From Symsagittifera roscoffensis (taxonomy: Eukaryota; Xenacoelomorpha; Acoela; Convolutidae), in NCBI RefSeq assembly GCF_963678635.1, contig NC_087070.1:25288007-25352006 (forward strand): 64,000 bases of DNA, in the 5' to 3' direction. The notes below the pieces were generated by a model. The model saw only the letters and a program-made list of their open reading frames with translations, was not told where the DNA came from and made no database searches. Positions 52,230 through 62,799 of this stretch are shown here, piece after piece. Within the stretch, counting starts at the first letter, position 1. The number at the start of each line of letters is the position of its first letter. A program made the position numbers and the translations under genes.

Positions 52230-53290
52230 ATCGTAGCGTTAGCATTTGCTCAGAGAGTACTTCTTATGCAAGAAGACTTCTATATCCGTTTCCGAGAAAA
52301 TAACATGCACTAGAGCATATAGCTCTCTGGGATGCATTTTTCCCCTATTGGCATCATAGATTGGTAAAGAGAGCGAGATCACTCCCTCTCGACCAGGAAA
52401 ACTCTGAGTCGAGTTAGTGCCAGCACTAAGCTTCCGGGAGTCACGTGTTGCCTATCGGTGGCCTCGGTTACCAATAAAACACAAATATTGTCCCGGTATC
52501 TGTGATGCAACAGGGGACAGCGCTACATGCCTCCTATACCAGGCTTCTGTTTCCATAAAAGCTCGATATTCTTATACTCTATTTTAAAATTGGCCGCTAG
52601 TGCTGTCTTAAAACTTACATCCGCAATTATCGCCATAGCGCACTTGCATTCCGCGAGTATAAGATCACAGTCTGTATCAACAATGTTGTTCGAGCAGTGA
52701 TTTGGTAGGTCAAAACATGGCTCAAAAATTCGTCAAAAGGCGATTTCTCAGGGCTTTCTCCCTCCGGTTCCATTCCCCTGTCCTTCTTGCCAATTTTTAT
52801 TTGATTATAAGCTTTTCGGTGTGGGTGAGTGTTGCCCCACTCCCGGACAAAAAAGTCCATCGATGTCCCCATCGATCGGCCAGGATCAAGCAGATCGAGT
52901 TGGATTCGGATACGCACACTGGGCCATCTGGATCAATCCAATTCGACTCAGCGTTTTCGTGACTGATGTGCTCGATGCTGGACTTGTCGACATCCTGACT
53001 ACGATCCTCAAGTTCGAACTCCAATTCCGGTTCCGATCAATCGTCGATCCAGTCTGCTTCTGTATCGTCGACCAGGTCGATGTCCTGCGAGACCATTAAC
53101 TCGTCTAGACCCACAATTGAGTCTGTCATATCGTTTAGTGCATTTCTGTCTACGACTAAATCCTCATCGTACGAGTCATAATTCTTCTTGTCTCGTCCCC
53201 TCTTATTCTGCCGCGTCTCCATGGTCAAGGGGAACTTAAGTTCTACTCCTTTATCATTTTCACTCAGGTCTGGGATGTTCCAATCCTCCT
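52230..53290 (-). pseudogene. Macro-domain region, copy 2
   Basis: 53037-53228 matches the start of the copy 1 macro ORF (METRQNKRGRDKKNY, DEDLVVDRNALNDM). 52797-53024 and 52627-52917 match the middle (DPGRSMGTSMDFFV). Upstream of the Met, the conserved EDWNIPDLSENDKGVE has GAG where copy 1 has TAG. The macro fold itself is readable only in pieces at 52.24-52.65 kb. Confidence 0.7.
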
Positions 53291-53299
53291 CGATTAAAG

Positions 53300-54640
53300 T
53301 AGGATTCCGTTAATTCTAAGTCCAATGGCCCAGTCTTTCGCCACCTCTTTTCGGTCATTCTTGTCGCGTGTGCCCCTCCCACATACTTTACAAGCGGGAT
53401 CTACTAGCAATTAGTCATCCTCATGCAAAATCAGCTGGAATGCACCAGTCTTCCGATGATCGTTGTGCGGTTTGATGTTCTCGTAATGAGCAGCACGTAC
53501 TGTGCTCAATCGATAAAAGCGGCCAACCTGGTGCACTTCAGTTATTTGAAAATGACCACGCCATTTCTTCAGCAATTTTTTGGTTTCACTTTGAGGGAAC
53601 CACCTCCTATAAGACCCAGACATAGTCTCCCACCTAGTGTGCTTTGGCATCAGCGGTCGTTTCATTGAATCTTCTTTGCTTGCCTAATTTGGACCTTCTG
53701 CGTGTTTTGTCGGCACAAATTGTTCATTTTTTGTTGCCTTTCAATCACGTCACGCACGTATGCTTGCGGTGCCGTTTTTTGTCGTTTTTAGGATAAAAGA
53801 TGGTTAACAAGACAGATTTATTGTAGCCTGTTACCATCATGTGTGGGCTGATTCCCGTAATTGAGTGTTCAGTACTATTGCACAGACGCGCATCACCTGC
53901 GGCAAATGCTCATCCCAGTCGTCCATGTATTCTGAGCAAAAAACCTTTGCCATGGAGAAAAATATGTGATTTTGCTTCTCGACCAGGCCATTCGTCTTTG
54001 GGTGATAAGTGGCCGAGTGGGCCTGCACACCGTGCGGACTTTTCATCAACTCCTTTACAAGCTGGCCGACGAATGCTTTGCCATTGTCGGACTGAAATGT
54101 GATCGGAAAACCGTGTCTAGCGAGCTAAACATTTATCAGATGATCACAGGTTTCCTTTGCTGATGCCGTTGTGCAGAGTAATGCCTCTGCGTAATCTGTG
54201 AAATGATTGATCTTTCCAGCACTTCGTTATAGCCCGTGTTCGTCATGCAGATTTTCTGATGATCGATTTACACCCCTTCATTGAATCCCGGCAGTTCTAC
54301 CGAATACAGAGGAAATCTCAGCTTCCTGGGATCTTACGCTTGCTGATATGACAGACATGCAGATATCCATCTTGCAAAAGCCTTTTTCAAACCACGCCAT
54401 TCGAACCTTTTCTGTATCCGGTTATATACTCTGTCCACACCCTGATGACCCATTTGGTCGTGTGAGCCAGAAAATAATTCAGCCTGAAACAACAGTGGTA
54501 GGATTATTCATTTATATTTGTAAAAGACTTTATCCTCTTCTTTGCGCTTGCAGGCCACAATCTCGTCTTTGTTAAAGTACAATAAAGTACAACAAATCTT
54601 TTCTCCTCATGCATAACTGTTATAGGGTCTTCTAACTATC
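53300..54640 (-). pseudogene. Integrase, copy 2
   Basis: Frames at 53837-54049 (HSATYHPKTNGLVEKQNHIF, with the catalytic Glu) and 53411-53665 (KKLLKKWRGHFQITEVHQVG, the C-terminal SH3-like block). The core around the first two Asp is readable on the minus strand at 54.07-54.27 kb. Multiple frameshifts. Confidence 0.8.
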
Positions 54641-54690
54641 CTCTTTAGGTCACTCTTTTATGTCTTGTGCTTCATTTTCTATCCAGCTAT

Positions 54691-55720
54691 TTAAATTGCT
54701 AGTGATCCTATCAATTTGCTGAGCTCATGAAAGATCCGCAGTCTGTATCTGAATTTCAAAGATGTCTTCATAACATTTAGTTTACCGTTAACTATTTCCG
54801 GAGGAGGGGCATCGTCCTTCATTTTAACACAGCAAGTCGTCTCTTGCTCCGAGGGCTCAAGATTGGTACAAAAGACCGTAGCATGCGGAAGTGATCTAGT
54901 CGGACGCTTCGAGACGGCTATCAACCTAAGTTCGTCTTGCGGTATGATCGACTACAGTGCCCTCCTTGTCGGAGGAATATCTGTCTTTGTCTGGGTCTTG
55001 ATGCATTTCTCTATCCGACCCGCGCTGTTTCCATTCCACTAGTAAAAAAAATCAATCGCTATTTCTGATACGTCTGAATCGGGAGTCGTTTCAGACTAGT
55101 TCCCCTAGGTTTGAGACTTCGAACTGTAACTCGAGCCGAAAGAATCTGCACAGTCGCCTTCAGACCTAATCTTTTTGTTTCTCGACTCCTCGTACAAAAT
55201 TCTGTCCCTCGGTCGTCCAACTCTCCGAACAAATCATCCTGGCCGGGACTGATGGAAACCGACTCCACGGACAGTTGTGCATCCCGATCACTTTCCTGAG
55301 TTGATTCCCCAGGGAATATCTCATCTCTGGATGAACAATCCGATCACGGCTCGTACTCCTTTTTTGCTTCAACAAATTGAACCCTCCTTGGCATACTGGA
55401 TTTCAGTTCAAAACTGAACCACTGTGTGGGCTGAGTGCTAGTCGGTTGTCGGCAACAACGTTCAACATCCCGACTCCGGATTGCTACCGGTCTTGTCTAG
55501 GTCCTCTCCTTTATGGTCAGTCTCCGCATGGTTTCCATCCGATCTTGATACTGCCTCTCAACTTATCTATCAAGTAGATCGCGGAGCTTCGGCATGACGC
55601 CCAACGCCACGTTCACCATTTTATTCAGCAGCGCTATGCTATTGCAGCCTGGTAAATTTTTGTTGTACAAGGTTGAAGTGCGCTTACAAGTCCAATCGCA
55701 CCCGGTCACACTTTGCCAAC
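54691..55720 (-). pseudogene. Pol acidic spacer, copy 2
   Basis: 54691-54924 has SKRPTRSLPHATVFCTNLEPS, matching the conserved block of the copy 1 spacer. Broken Ser/Asp-rich repeats follow to about 55.35 kb and the RxSxV-type start at 55.5-55.7 kb. This confirms the spacer is an inherited part of Pol. Confidence 0.65.
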
Positions 55721-55729
55721 ACCTTTATC

Positions 55730-56690
55730 TCAGGGGGTAGTTCGGGTGTCCTGGTATGGGGTGCCCCGACTTGTCAAGCCATCTGATGAGTAGAAGCTTG
55801 TCATATGTGTCTTTGTCCAAAAAGGAAAGAAGATCCTAAATCTCTGCCTGGCTAGCTTGTTTCTCTTCGAATCGCTCATAAAACTTCGTCTTTTTACTAA
55901 GACTGTCGGCATTTTGGTGTTTGTCATGGGTTCAGTGCTCTATAATCATGTGGTAGCCATCCAGGCGTACAATCCAGCCACCGATATAGCTCTGAGCGAT
56001 CAATTCATTTTTTAGTCAAGCGAGAGCTTGATTGTCTACGCGCAATTTAAAGGGAGCTTTCCCTAAATATGCTCTATACTTTTCCACAAAAGTACTTACA
56101 GCGAAAATATCCGCCTCTGGTGAACCGTATTTCATCTCGGTCACGCTTAGAACTTTACTCCCATAAACTATGCGTCGGAGAACAAACCTCCTATTCCATT
56201 CTCGTTCCCGATGGAGTGTCCCTGAGATAGCAGCTACTGAATAGTCCCTGTCCAGCACAAACATACTTTTTTCGGTCAGCATACCGAGGACTGAAGCCTC
56301 ATAAAAATTTATCTTCTCAAAAGAGACTTGAGCCTCGTCAGTTCAGCTGAACTTCTTGCCTTTATTTCGTATCAATTGCTGCATAGGGTATATCTTGTTG
56401 GCATAACTTTTGATGATATCCCGGTAGTAATTAGCGAAGCCGAGAAAACTCAAAAATTGTGTATCGATCTTCGGTGCTTCCATGTCAGCATTGCTTCAAC
56501 CGCTTCATGGTATAGTCTGACTTTGTGCTTATCTACAAGGCGACCTAGATGCTTTATTGAGTCCCTCTGTATCTCGCACTTGGACGGCCTACATTTCAGG
56601 CCGGCCTGTTTCATGCAAGAGTAGACTTCGTCTAGCCTCTCTGTGTGGTCCTCTAGGGTTGGTGTTGCGATCGCAACGTCATCACCGTAG
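55730..56690 (-). pseudogene. RNase H and 3' end of RT, copy 2
   Basis: 56016-56282 matches the start of the RNase H (MFVLDRDYSVAAISGTLHRE, YGSKVLSVTEMKYGSPEADI, LRVDNQALA). 55730-55927 matches its end. From about 56690 to 56500 the RT tail is readable (ATPTLEDHTERLDEVYSCMK, AGLKCRPSKCEIQRDSIKHL). RT starts abruptly at the YVDD region, where the internal deletion ends. Confidence 0.8.
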
Positions 56691-56739
56691 CATGTTACTC
56701 TGTTGTCTCTATCGCCTGGAATACTATTGTCTGGAAAAT

Positions 56740-57357
56740 GTTGTCTCTGTTGTCCTCTGTTGCGTCTGGAACACGTTTGTCAGCTTGCCACTCTACCCTC
56801 CCCCTCCGGCAAAATTATCATTAAAGTGCTTAAATATTCAAACAACACTCAAAGGAGGGTACCTATCCAACAACGAACTCACTTGATATTTCAATCAGAA
56901 ATGATATAAATCAATGTGAAACAACAACAAAAAAAAATTCGGATCACACATTGCCCGGAAATAAAATGAAAACAGACATTATACGTTTTTTTACTCCTTT
57001 TGGTCTTCTTTGTTTTTTTTCTCTAATTTTTGCTTTTTTTGTTTTCAAGTAAAATTGTTTTTAGCCTCTTTTTGATTTTGCACTAACTTTTGTTTGTGTT
57101 TACGCTTTCTCTTTAATTGTTTTTGGGCAAAGAGCTTTGGGATAAGTGGGTTCTAGACTGCCCACTTAACCCTCCGACCACCGAAGTTTTCGGTCTTAAC
57201 TCAGATAAAAAGCAAAATTCCACCAGGTCAAGGGTCCACACCTTCCGCCTAGTAAAATGCAGGAAAATGACGCCTCTAGATCAGGCTGAAAAGTTTGCTG
57301 ATCATGATCATCTTTTGCCTACAACAGGCTCATCCAGGTGCGCCATAAAAACGTCTA
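56740..57357 (-). other. Leader remnant of copy 2
   Basis: No gene. It is collinear with 23.21-23.86 kb of copy 1: GGAACACGT-x-x-GTCAGCTTGCCACTCTACCCTCC, the T-rich stretch and the GCGCCATAAAAACGTCTA end with the candidate primer-binding site. Confidence 0.7.
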
Positions 57358-57578
57358 TGTAACGTTCGCCCAGACATCACGAAGTGACGGAGCGTAGAAA
57401 AAGTACCTATTGACGACTTGCTGACGTCCGTTACTTAAATTCTTTTCGGTTCTGACCACCTTGACCTAGCCAGATGTTTTTATGGTTTGTTCAGGGCTAA
57501 GTATTTCATTACCATTCTTAGGCCATCAGCCAAACGATTTTAGATCAGCTCCCGTTTATATGCAAAAACAATCTTATA
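57358..57578 (-). repeat. Right LTR of copy 2 (truncated)
   Basis: It starts TGTAACGTTCGCCCAGAC and follows the copy 1 LTR for about 220 bp (GACGGAGCGTAGAAAAAGTACC, TTAGGCCATCAGCCAAACGA) before similarity ends near 57578. The rest, including the promoter, is missing. Confidence 0.8.
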
Positions 57579-57599
57579 TTTATAAAAGAGCGATGGCTC

Positions 57600-60545
57600 C
57601 AAGCATTAATTGAAATGTATTTGAATTGCATCTAACGCAGCGATCTGCACCCCCATATACAAAGGAAAGCACTCCTGAGCAGCTCGAAGCATATCCTAGT
57701 TCTTATATAGTTTATTGTTTCTGTGTAGCTTTCATGCCTTTTTTCATTATGTTTTTCAGCTATGCACTGCATTGTCCGAGTAGCTGCTGGTGCGGCACCA
57801 CCAGTGTAGCTAAAATGAGCAGGCAGAAGGTGCTCTGTTTGACTTGTAGAACTCTCTGTTGGTATTTTGAGTTTTCTGGTGACTCGTGGTACATATAGGT
57901 TTCTTTCAGTAATCGTTTGTTAAGTTTTTGCGCGTGGGTTGAAGACTTTGACATCAAATAACCTCGGCTAAGCCTTGAAACCCATAATCCGCTTGCTTTT
58001 ACATCTAGTCGAGCGCTGTGGTTGAATTTTTGACAAAGCTCTAGCCTTGCAACGACTGAAGTTTTGGCTCGATTTCAACAGCATAGCAAATTTCGATCAC
58101 GAGGCAGGCGAAGGTATCTCTGATTTCGTTATGCCTCATGTGGGTGTATCCAACTTTCGCGCAGTGAAGGGCGTGACTAAGGTCAAAAGAATGACCACAT
58201 GCACATGTGAGTGGAATGTTGGTTGGTTCCCATCCATATCTGAGATAAATTCCATCTCGGAATTCGGATTTATTTAGGTTGAAATTATGTCTGCTAAAGG
58301 GCAATGCGTGTTACCACTTCGAGGCTCCTATTTCGGAGGCCAGCCAAATGCCTATTTATCACTGTCTCTCAAATTGATCAAAATATTAGTTCTCTTTTGG
58401 TTAGTTCTCTCACTATCAAGAACTCGAATTTTGTATAGATTTTTCCCTGCTCGGATATAGCTGTTAAAGGGTCGTAATTGTCTAAGACTGACGATGTTTT
58501 AATTGATTATTGTAAGATTTAATCATACTCAGAAGGTTGCGTGATATTAAATTGTCCATTTTCAGTGGCAAAGAAGCGATGTCTCTAAGTTGATGGCCTA
58601 ATTTTCTCTTACCAATTGAAATTGGAATGAGAAGTTCCTGCAGTATCCTCTCAGTGACCAGCATGTTTCCTGTGGTATTGAGGGTATTTTTAGCCAAGAA
58701 AAATAATGTTTTTTGCACCATTTTGGTGTAACAGGATTACACGTTTTCAGGTCATGTTTTTGCGATCTTGTCAAGTTTTTTCACTATTTTGTTATGTTTA
58801 TCTAAATGCGTTTCTAAGAAGTTTTACATTCAGTCTCGGATCCTATGACAGAACCAAGTACTCCGGTCCCTTTTTTATTACAGTTTAGGTAATTTTGAAT
58901 ACTTTTATGGCCTCATTGTGTTTTTCATTTTGTACAAAAGGTGGCATTTCGATGCCTTTTCATGCTATCCAAAATATTTTCCGTGTTTAAAAATGTTGTC
59001 CAGAACTGTTTGCAGGCTTTTCAAATTTCCGAACGCGTTCCCATCGTCTGCATACCATTTTCGAGTTGACCAAGTAAAGTGGCTAGCCTCTACTTTGCCA
59101 TTGCTAGTCGGTCACCTTGTGTGATTCCTTCCCTAGATAGGATAAATTTTTTTTATTTACGAAGAGTTTGGATGGATTAGAGTATGAGTTCTGTATAGCG
59201 GGTAGTATAGAAGGGCATATATTTGGAATGTTTTTCAAAGCCAGGTTTAGGGAACTAAATGGAATTTCAGCGTCTATGAGTACTATCGGCTCGGAATTTT
59301 TTTTCTCGTATTGCTTCCTAAGAGTATGAATTGCGTATTAGATGCCACATTTTTGGCCAAGGCATAGTTGGTAAATCGATTCGAGTTCCATAAGTTCGCT
59401 TTTTAAAACCTTTTTGATCGTTGTTCCTATGATTCTGCGGATGACTTCGCCTGTGTGAACTGGCCTAACTCTGGGTTCTTATTGAAAGGAGTTAATTTAC
59501 AGGCATTATATGGTTCATGAAGCTCAGGATTTAGTATTTCTGTCGATATTTTCTGTGCGATTTTGGCAAGTCTTTTTGATAATTCAACTGACTGTTGACC
59601 AAAGCAAGTGGGTGTGCGTCTCCACTTATTTGCATCCAGGCCTGAGGGTATATGAGAGCCATGGGTTGTCATGGCAGCCTTCCTAATTTTCTTGGCTTTT
59701 ATTTTGTGTAATGTGGGTGAGTGGAAAGGTATAGTAATTTTGAAGCATGATGTTATTTATATAGTTGTTGTTTATTGGCGCCGAGGGAAGGTGTCTCTCA
59801 AGGAGGATTTGCTCAACAACTTCACCTTTGACGGTTTCCTGAGTGAGAGAACTCCTTTGGAGGTATCAGTTAATTAAGCAATAGCACTCGATATTTTTCC
59901 GGTGCCCATTAATTTATTGAATTGCTGTGTTTCAGTTTCTACTCTGTTTTCCTTGATTTTTACCAACCTTATTTGCAGCGCTTTTCGATCCTTAAAAAAT
60001 TCGTCCAGTTCGATCTGATGCAATTGCTTAAGCCTTCTAGCTGTAAATTTGGAGTTCGATCCATCACTCTCCGATTTGCTTCTGCATAGCATGAGGTGAG
60101 GGAATATCATTGTTGCTTGCAATGCGTATGTGTTTTTTTTTGTGTTTCACTTAAAGAGTTGAGGGTTCTATTTGGGTTTCTATAATCTGTTCTATTCTCT
60201 GTTTTCTACGATGATCATGAAGACTGTTTTCCAGTTCCTTAATTGGCTGTAGATTTTTCTTATTTTATCTCCTAATTCAGGTGTGGGATTTGAACAGAGA
60301 TCGCTCGTGGCTGTTTGCAATTGCAGGATTTTGTTCGTTGGTCGAAGGAGCTTGTAAAAGTTGAGCTGGAGGGACTTGGATATCAGTTGTAGTATTGTCT
60401 GTAATCAGAGAAGCTGCAGCTGAAATTATCGTGGTCGCTGCCGTGGTTAAGGCCGCTGCATTTTACATGCACGTAGGCCGCGCATATTGTGCACCAAACT
60501 CCAAGGTCTCGAAGTTGGTTGTTACATATGATACAATATTATTGA
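57600..60545 (-). pseudogene. RT retroelement B: decayed, with N-terminal PHD-like finger
   Basis: The most complete copy of the outer RT family, all on the minus strand. From its start: a finger C-IIC, then C-TIC, H-VKC at 60.46-60.54 kb; a basic region (59874-60122, RRLKQLHQIELDEFF); RT N-terminus GLDANKWRRTPTCFG and CKLTPFNKNP (59427-59672); motif A VLIDAEIPFSSLNL (near 59.28 kb); GITQGDRLAMA (near 59.11 kb); WYADDG (59040-59057); then CYTKMVQKTL-like, the 58482-58721 block and the FRDGIYLRYGWEP, CACGHSFDLSHALHC, MRHNEIRD module (58041-58304); and a C-terminal KYQQRVLQVKQ block. It has many frameshifts. The family is common in invertebrate genomes, but I cannot name its clade. Confidence 0.7.
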
Positions 60546-61913
60546 TCTGACATTATATGATGAGGAATAGTCTTGTCAGATTATCTAGAGATATGACACG
60601 TTTTATGATTTTCTTTCAAAAAATTTACGTAAAAAAAACTTACACAATTGAATTTCTCAAATACCTTCAAAAATCGCAAATCTGGCGTCCATGTATGAGT
60701 GTTCAAAAACCCTTTTGGTTTTCGAGACAGGGCGCTTTCTATGATTTCATTTTTTTCAAAAAACTCTCATAACTCAAAATATTGAAAACTCAAAAGATTT
60801 GAAACTCTTAGCCTTGTAGTTGAGTATTGTGAGGATACCAAATCTTGCGTCGAATCGCGACTGCTCCCACGCTCTTTGTTTTCGAGATTGTTATGATAAA
60901 CTTAGCTAATTGTTGTGATAAACGTATTGAATAGATGTCCTTTTCCTTTGTTCAAACCGTTTTCAGATGACTTGAGCTAGAGGCATGAACATTTGATTAA
61001 TTAAATTTACGAATAGGATAATTTGTCCAAAGTCCCACCGCCTCTAGATTAAGGAGGGTGAAGATTCATCCCTCAATCTATGGTGTTTTTTATTGGAGCT
61101 TCATCATTAGATCGAGCAATCAAAAATGCGAAACACCCCATTCAAAAACGACTAGCAGGAAAATACTTTACTGACGGTGGTCTAGGATTCCATCCGAATA
61201 ACAGAAACCTCCTGAAGATGCTGTAAAAGCTGCTTGTACGAGGATCACTGTGGAAAAAGCAATCTTGTCAGCTTGCACCACGTTTTTTTAGTAATACCAT
61301 CAATGCTCAACGAATAACCGTGCACAGCTCAAGAACATCGAATCAGTGCAACTTTGTACGCCCGTCGAAGAAGAAGTACAGTGATTTTTGACCGACTACT
61401 AGAGTTAAAAACCGAGAACCTTACCAGAATCAACGTTCGTAGACACATGATATCAAAAAGGAAGAATAAAAGAAGTTTAGTACTAGACGAGATGCAAAAA
61501 GTTCATCCCTCCTCTGTACTGGAACTACAACACCCGCGGACCGTTTCACGAAACAAGCGAAATCTTTGCAAGCTAGCAAGGTTAGAAGAAAACGTCGAAA
61601 ACTAGAAAACGAAAATCAGAGAGGGAACCAGAGAACAAGAAGCAAAAAAATACAATAATTAGGTATATTCTATCGGTTTTCTTTAAACTTGCTTTGTATT
61701 TTTTGAGGTTTAATTATCTTGGAGCGGCGGAGTGAGCTGATAGAATTGTATTAGTTAACTTGGTTAAGAGAAATCGTTTTTTTTCTTGCTTTTGTAGCTT
61801 CTGAGGTTTCGTTATCTTGGAGCGGCAAAGCCAGTTGAAAGTGAGGTCATCGAAAATTCCCCCCAAAACTCTCCTTGAAGGCACAACATCAGTAAGGGAT
61901 CCCATTGAGCCTT
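60546..61913. other. AT-rich sequence, partly LINE 5' region
   Basis: 60.56-60.9 kb resembles the repeat at 1-1345 in style (TTTTCGAGA, AAAATC, CTTGTAGTTGAGTATT) but only weakly. 61.1-61.3 kb reads on the plus strand as KHPIQKRLAGKYFTDGGLGF, which looks coding but is unrecognised. 61354-61605 is a basic frame, possibly LINE 5' UTR or ORF1 start. Confidence 0.35.
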
Positions 61914-62781
61914 GGGAATGTAAAACCTGCAAGGACATATAAGGAAACACCTATACAAAGTCTTGGAGTGTGAGCGTTGCCGTGAACACTACTGTGCAAA
62001 ATGCTTTAAAATTCGTGAGGCAGCCTGTCAGTACATGTGCCAAACTAGTGTTATCAGCTGTTGTCCAGCTTGCTGTCCATCCGTGAAGCAACTTATCGCC
62101 GAAGAACAAGAAAGTGAAAGCGATCGTTCGACCAAAAAGTTAAGAGCAGATCTCGATACAACTATGGATAACATGAAAAATTTGATTAATCATCTCTATT
62201 AATTTTATAGCAGCACCATCTCACGGAAAGGTTGATGAACAGACAGGAGATTGGAAAGAAGTTGTGAATCGGAAAATGAATTTTTTGAAAAAGATCATCA
62301 TAGAAGCAACAGAAGAACAAAAAAGAGAAGAAGCTGAAGAAAACCGAAGAAAAAAAAACATTGTGATCTACCAAGCCAAGGAGAGTGCAGCTACTGACAG
62401 TGAATCAAGGAAAAAAGAAGATGAGAAATAGTTGAAATTTTTTTATCAAGTATCGACATGGAAGATAAGCAAATTGTGAAAACGATCCGACTCGGTCGGA
62501 AAACCGATGAAGATATAAGCAGACCCTTGCTGGTTTCCTTCAATACTGAACAAGATGTTATTGAAATAACCCAAAAGTTGCCAAAAATGAAAGAAGCCTT
62601 TGCAGAAATCAAAAATCTCAGAATTAGCCCGGATCGGAGTCTGAAAGAAAGAGAAGATGTGCGAAATCTAGTTACGAAAGCAAAAAAAAACTTGAACGAT
62701 CAGGAAGAAGGAACCTATGTGTATCTGGTTCGAGGAACTCAGATACTAAAAGTCAAGAAGAAAGCAAGACTAGAAAATTAA
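61914..62781 (+). pseudogene. LINE ORF1: zinc finger, coiled coil and RRM-like C-terminus
   Basis: Pieces in three frames. A cysteine-rich finger: WECKTCKD (61.92 kb), then CERCREHYCAKCFKI and CCPACC (61963-62202), resembling the PHD fingers of CR1-type ORF1 proteins. A charged helical stretch follows (WKEVVNRKMNFLKKIIIEA, EEQKREEAEENRRKKNIVIY). The last frame (62458-62781) has KTIRLGRK, SRPLLVSF, ISPDRSLKEREDVRNLV and YLVRGTQ, the nucleic-acid-binding C-terminal domain of LINE ORF1. ORF1p would coat the element RNA. Frameshifts near 62.2 and 62.43 kb suggest decay. Confidence 0.7.
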
Positions 62782-62799
62782 ATTTCTGTTACACAAATA

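Larger units (their letters stand above)
36640..57578 (-). mobile_element. Giant LTR retrotransposon, copy 2 (deleted and internally duplicated)
   Basis: A relative of copy 1 bounded by partial LTRs (36640-37332 and 57358-57578). Reading in element direction: LTR, part of the leader, then directly the last part of RT, RNase H, spacer, integrase, macro domain, coiled coil, SGNH, an accessory region present twice (50.1-38.8 kb), the FCRNRE region and the LTR. Gag, protease and most of RT are missing through one deletion at about 56.69-56.74 kb. All ORFs carry many stops. Despite the decay, the accessory domains can be aligned and help to read copy 1. Confidence 0.8.
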
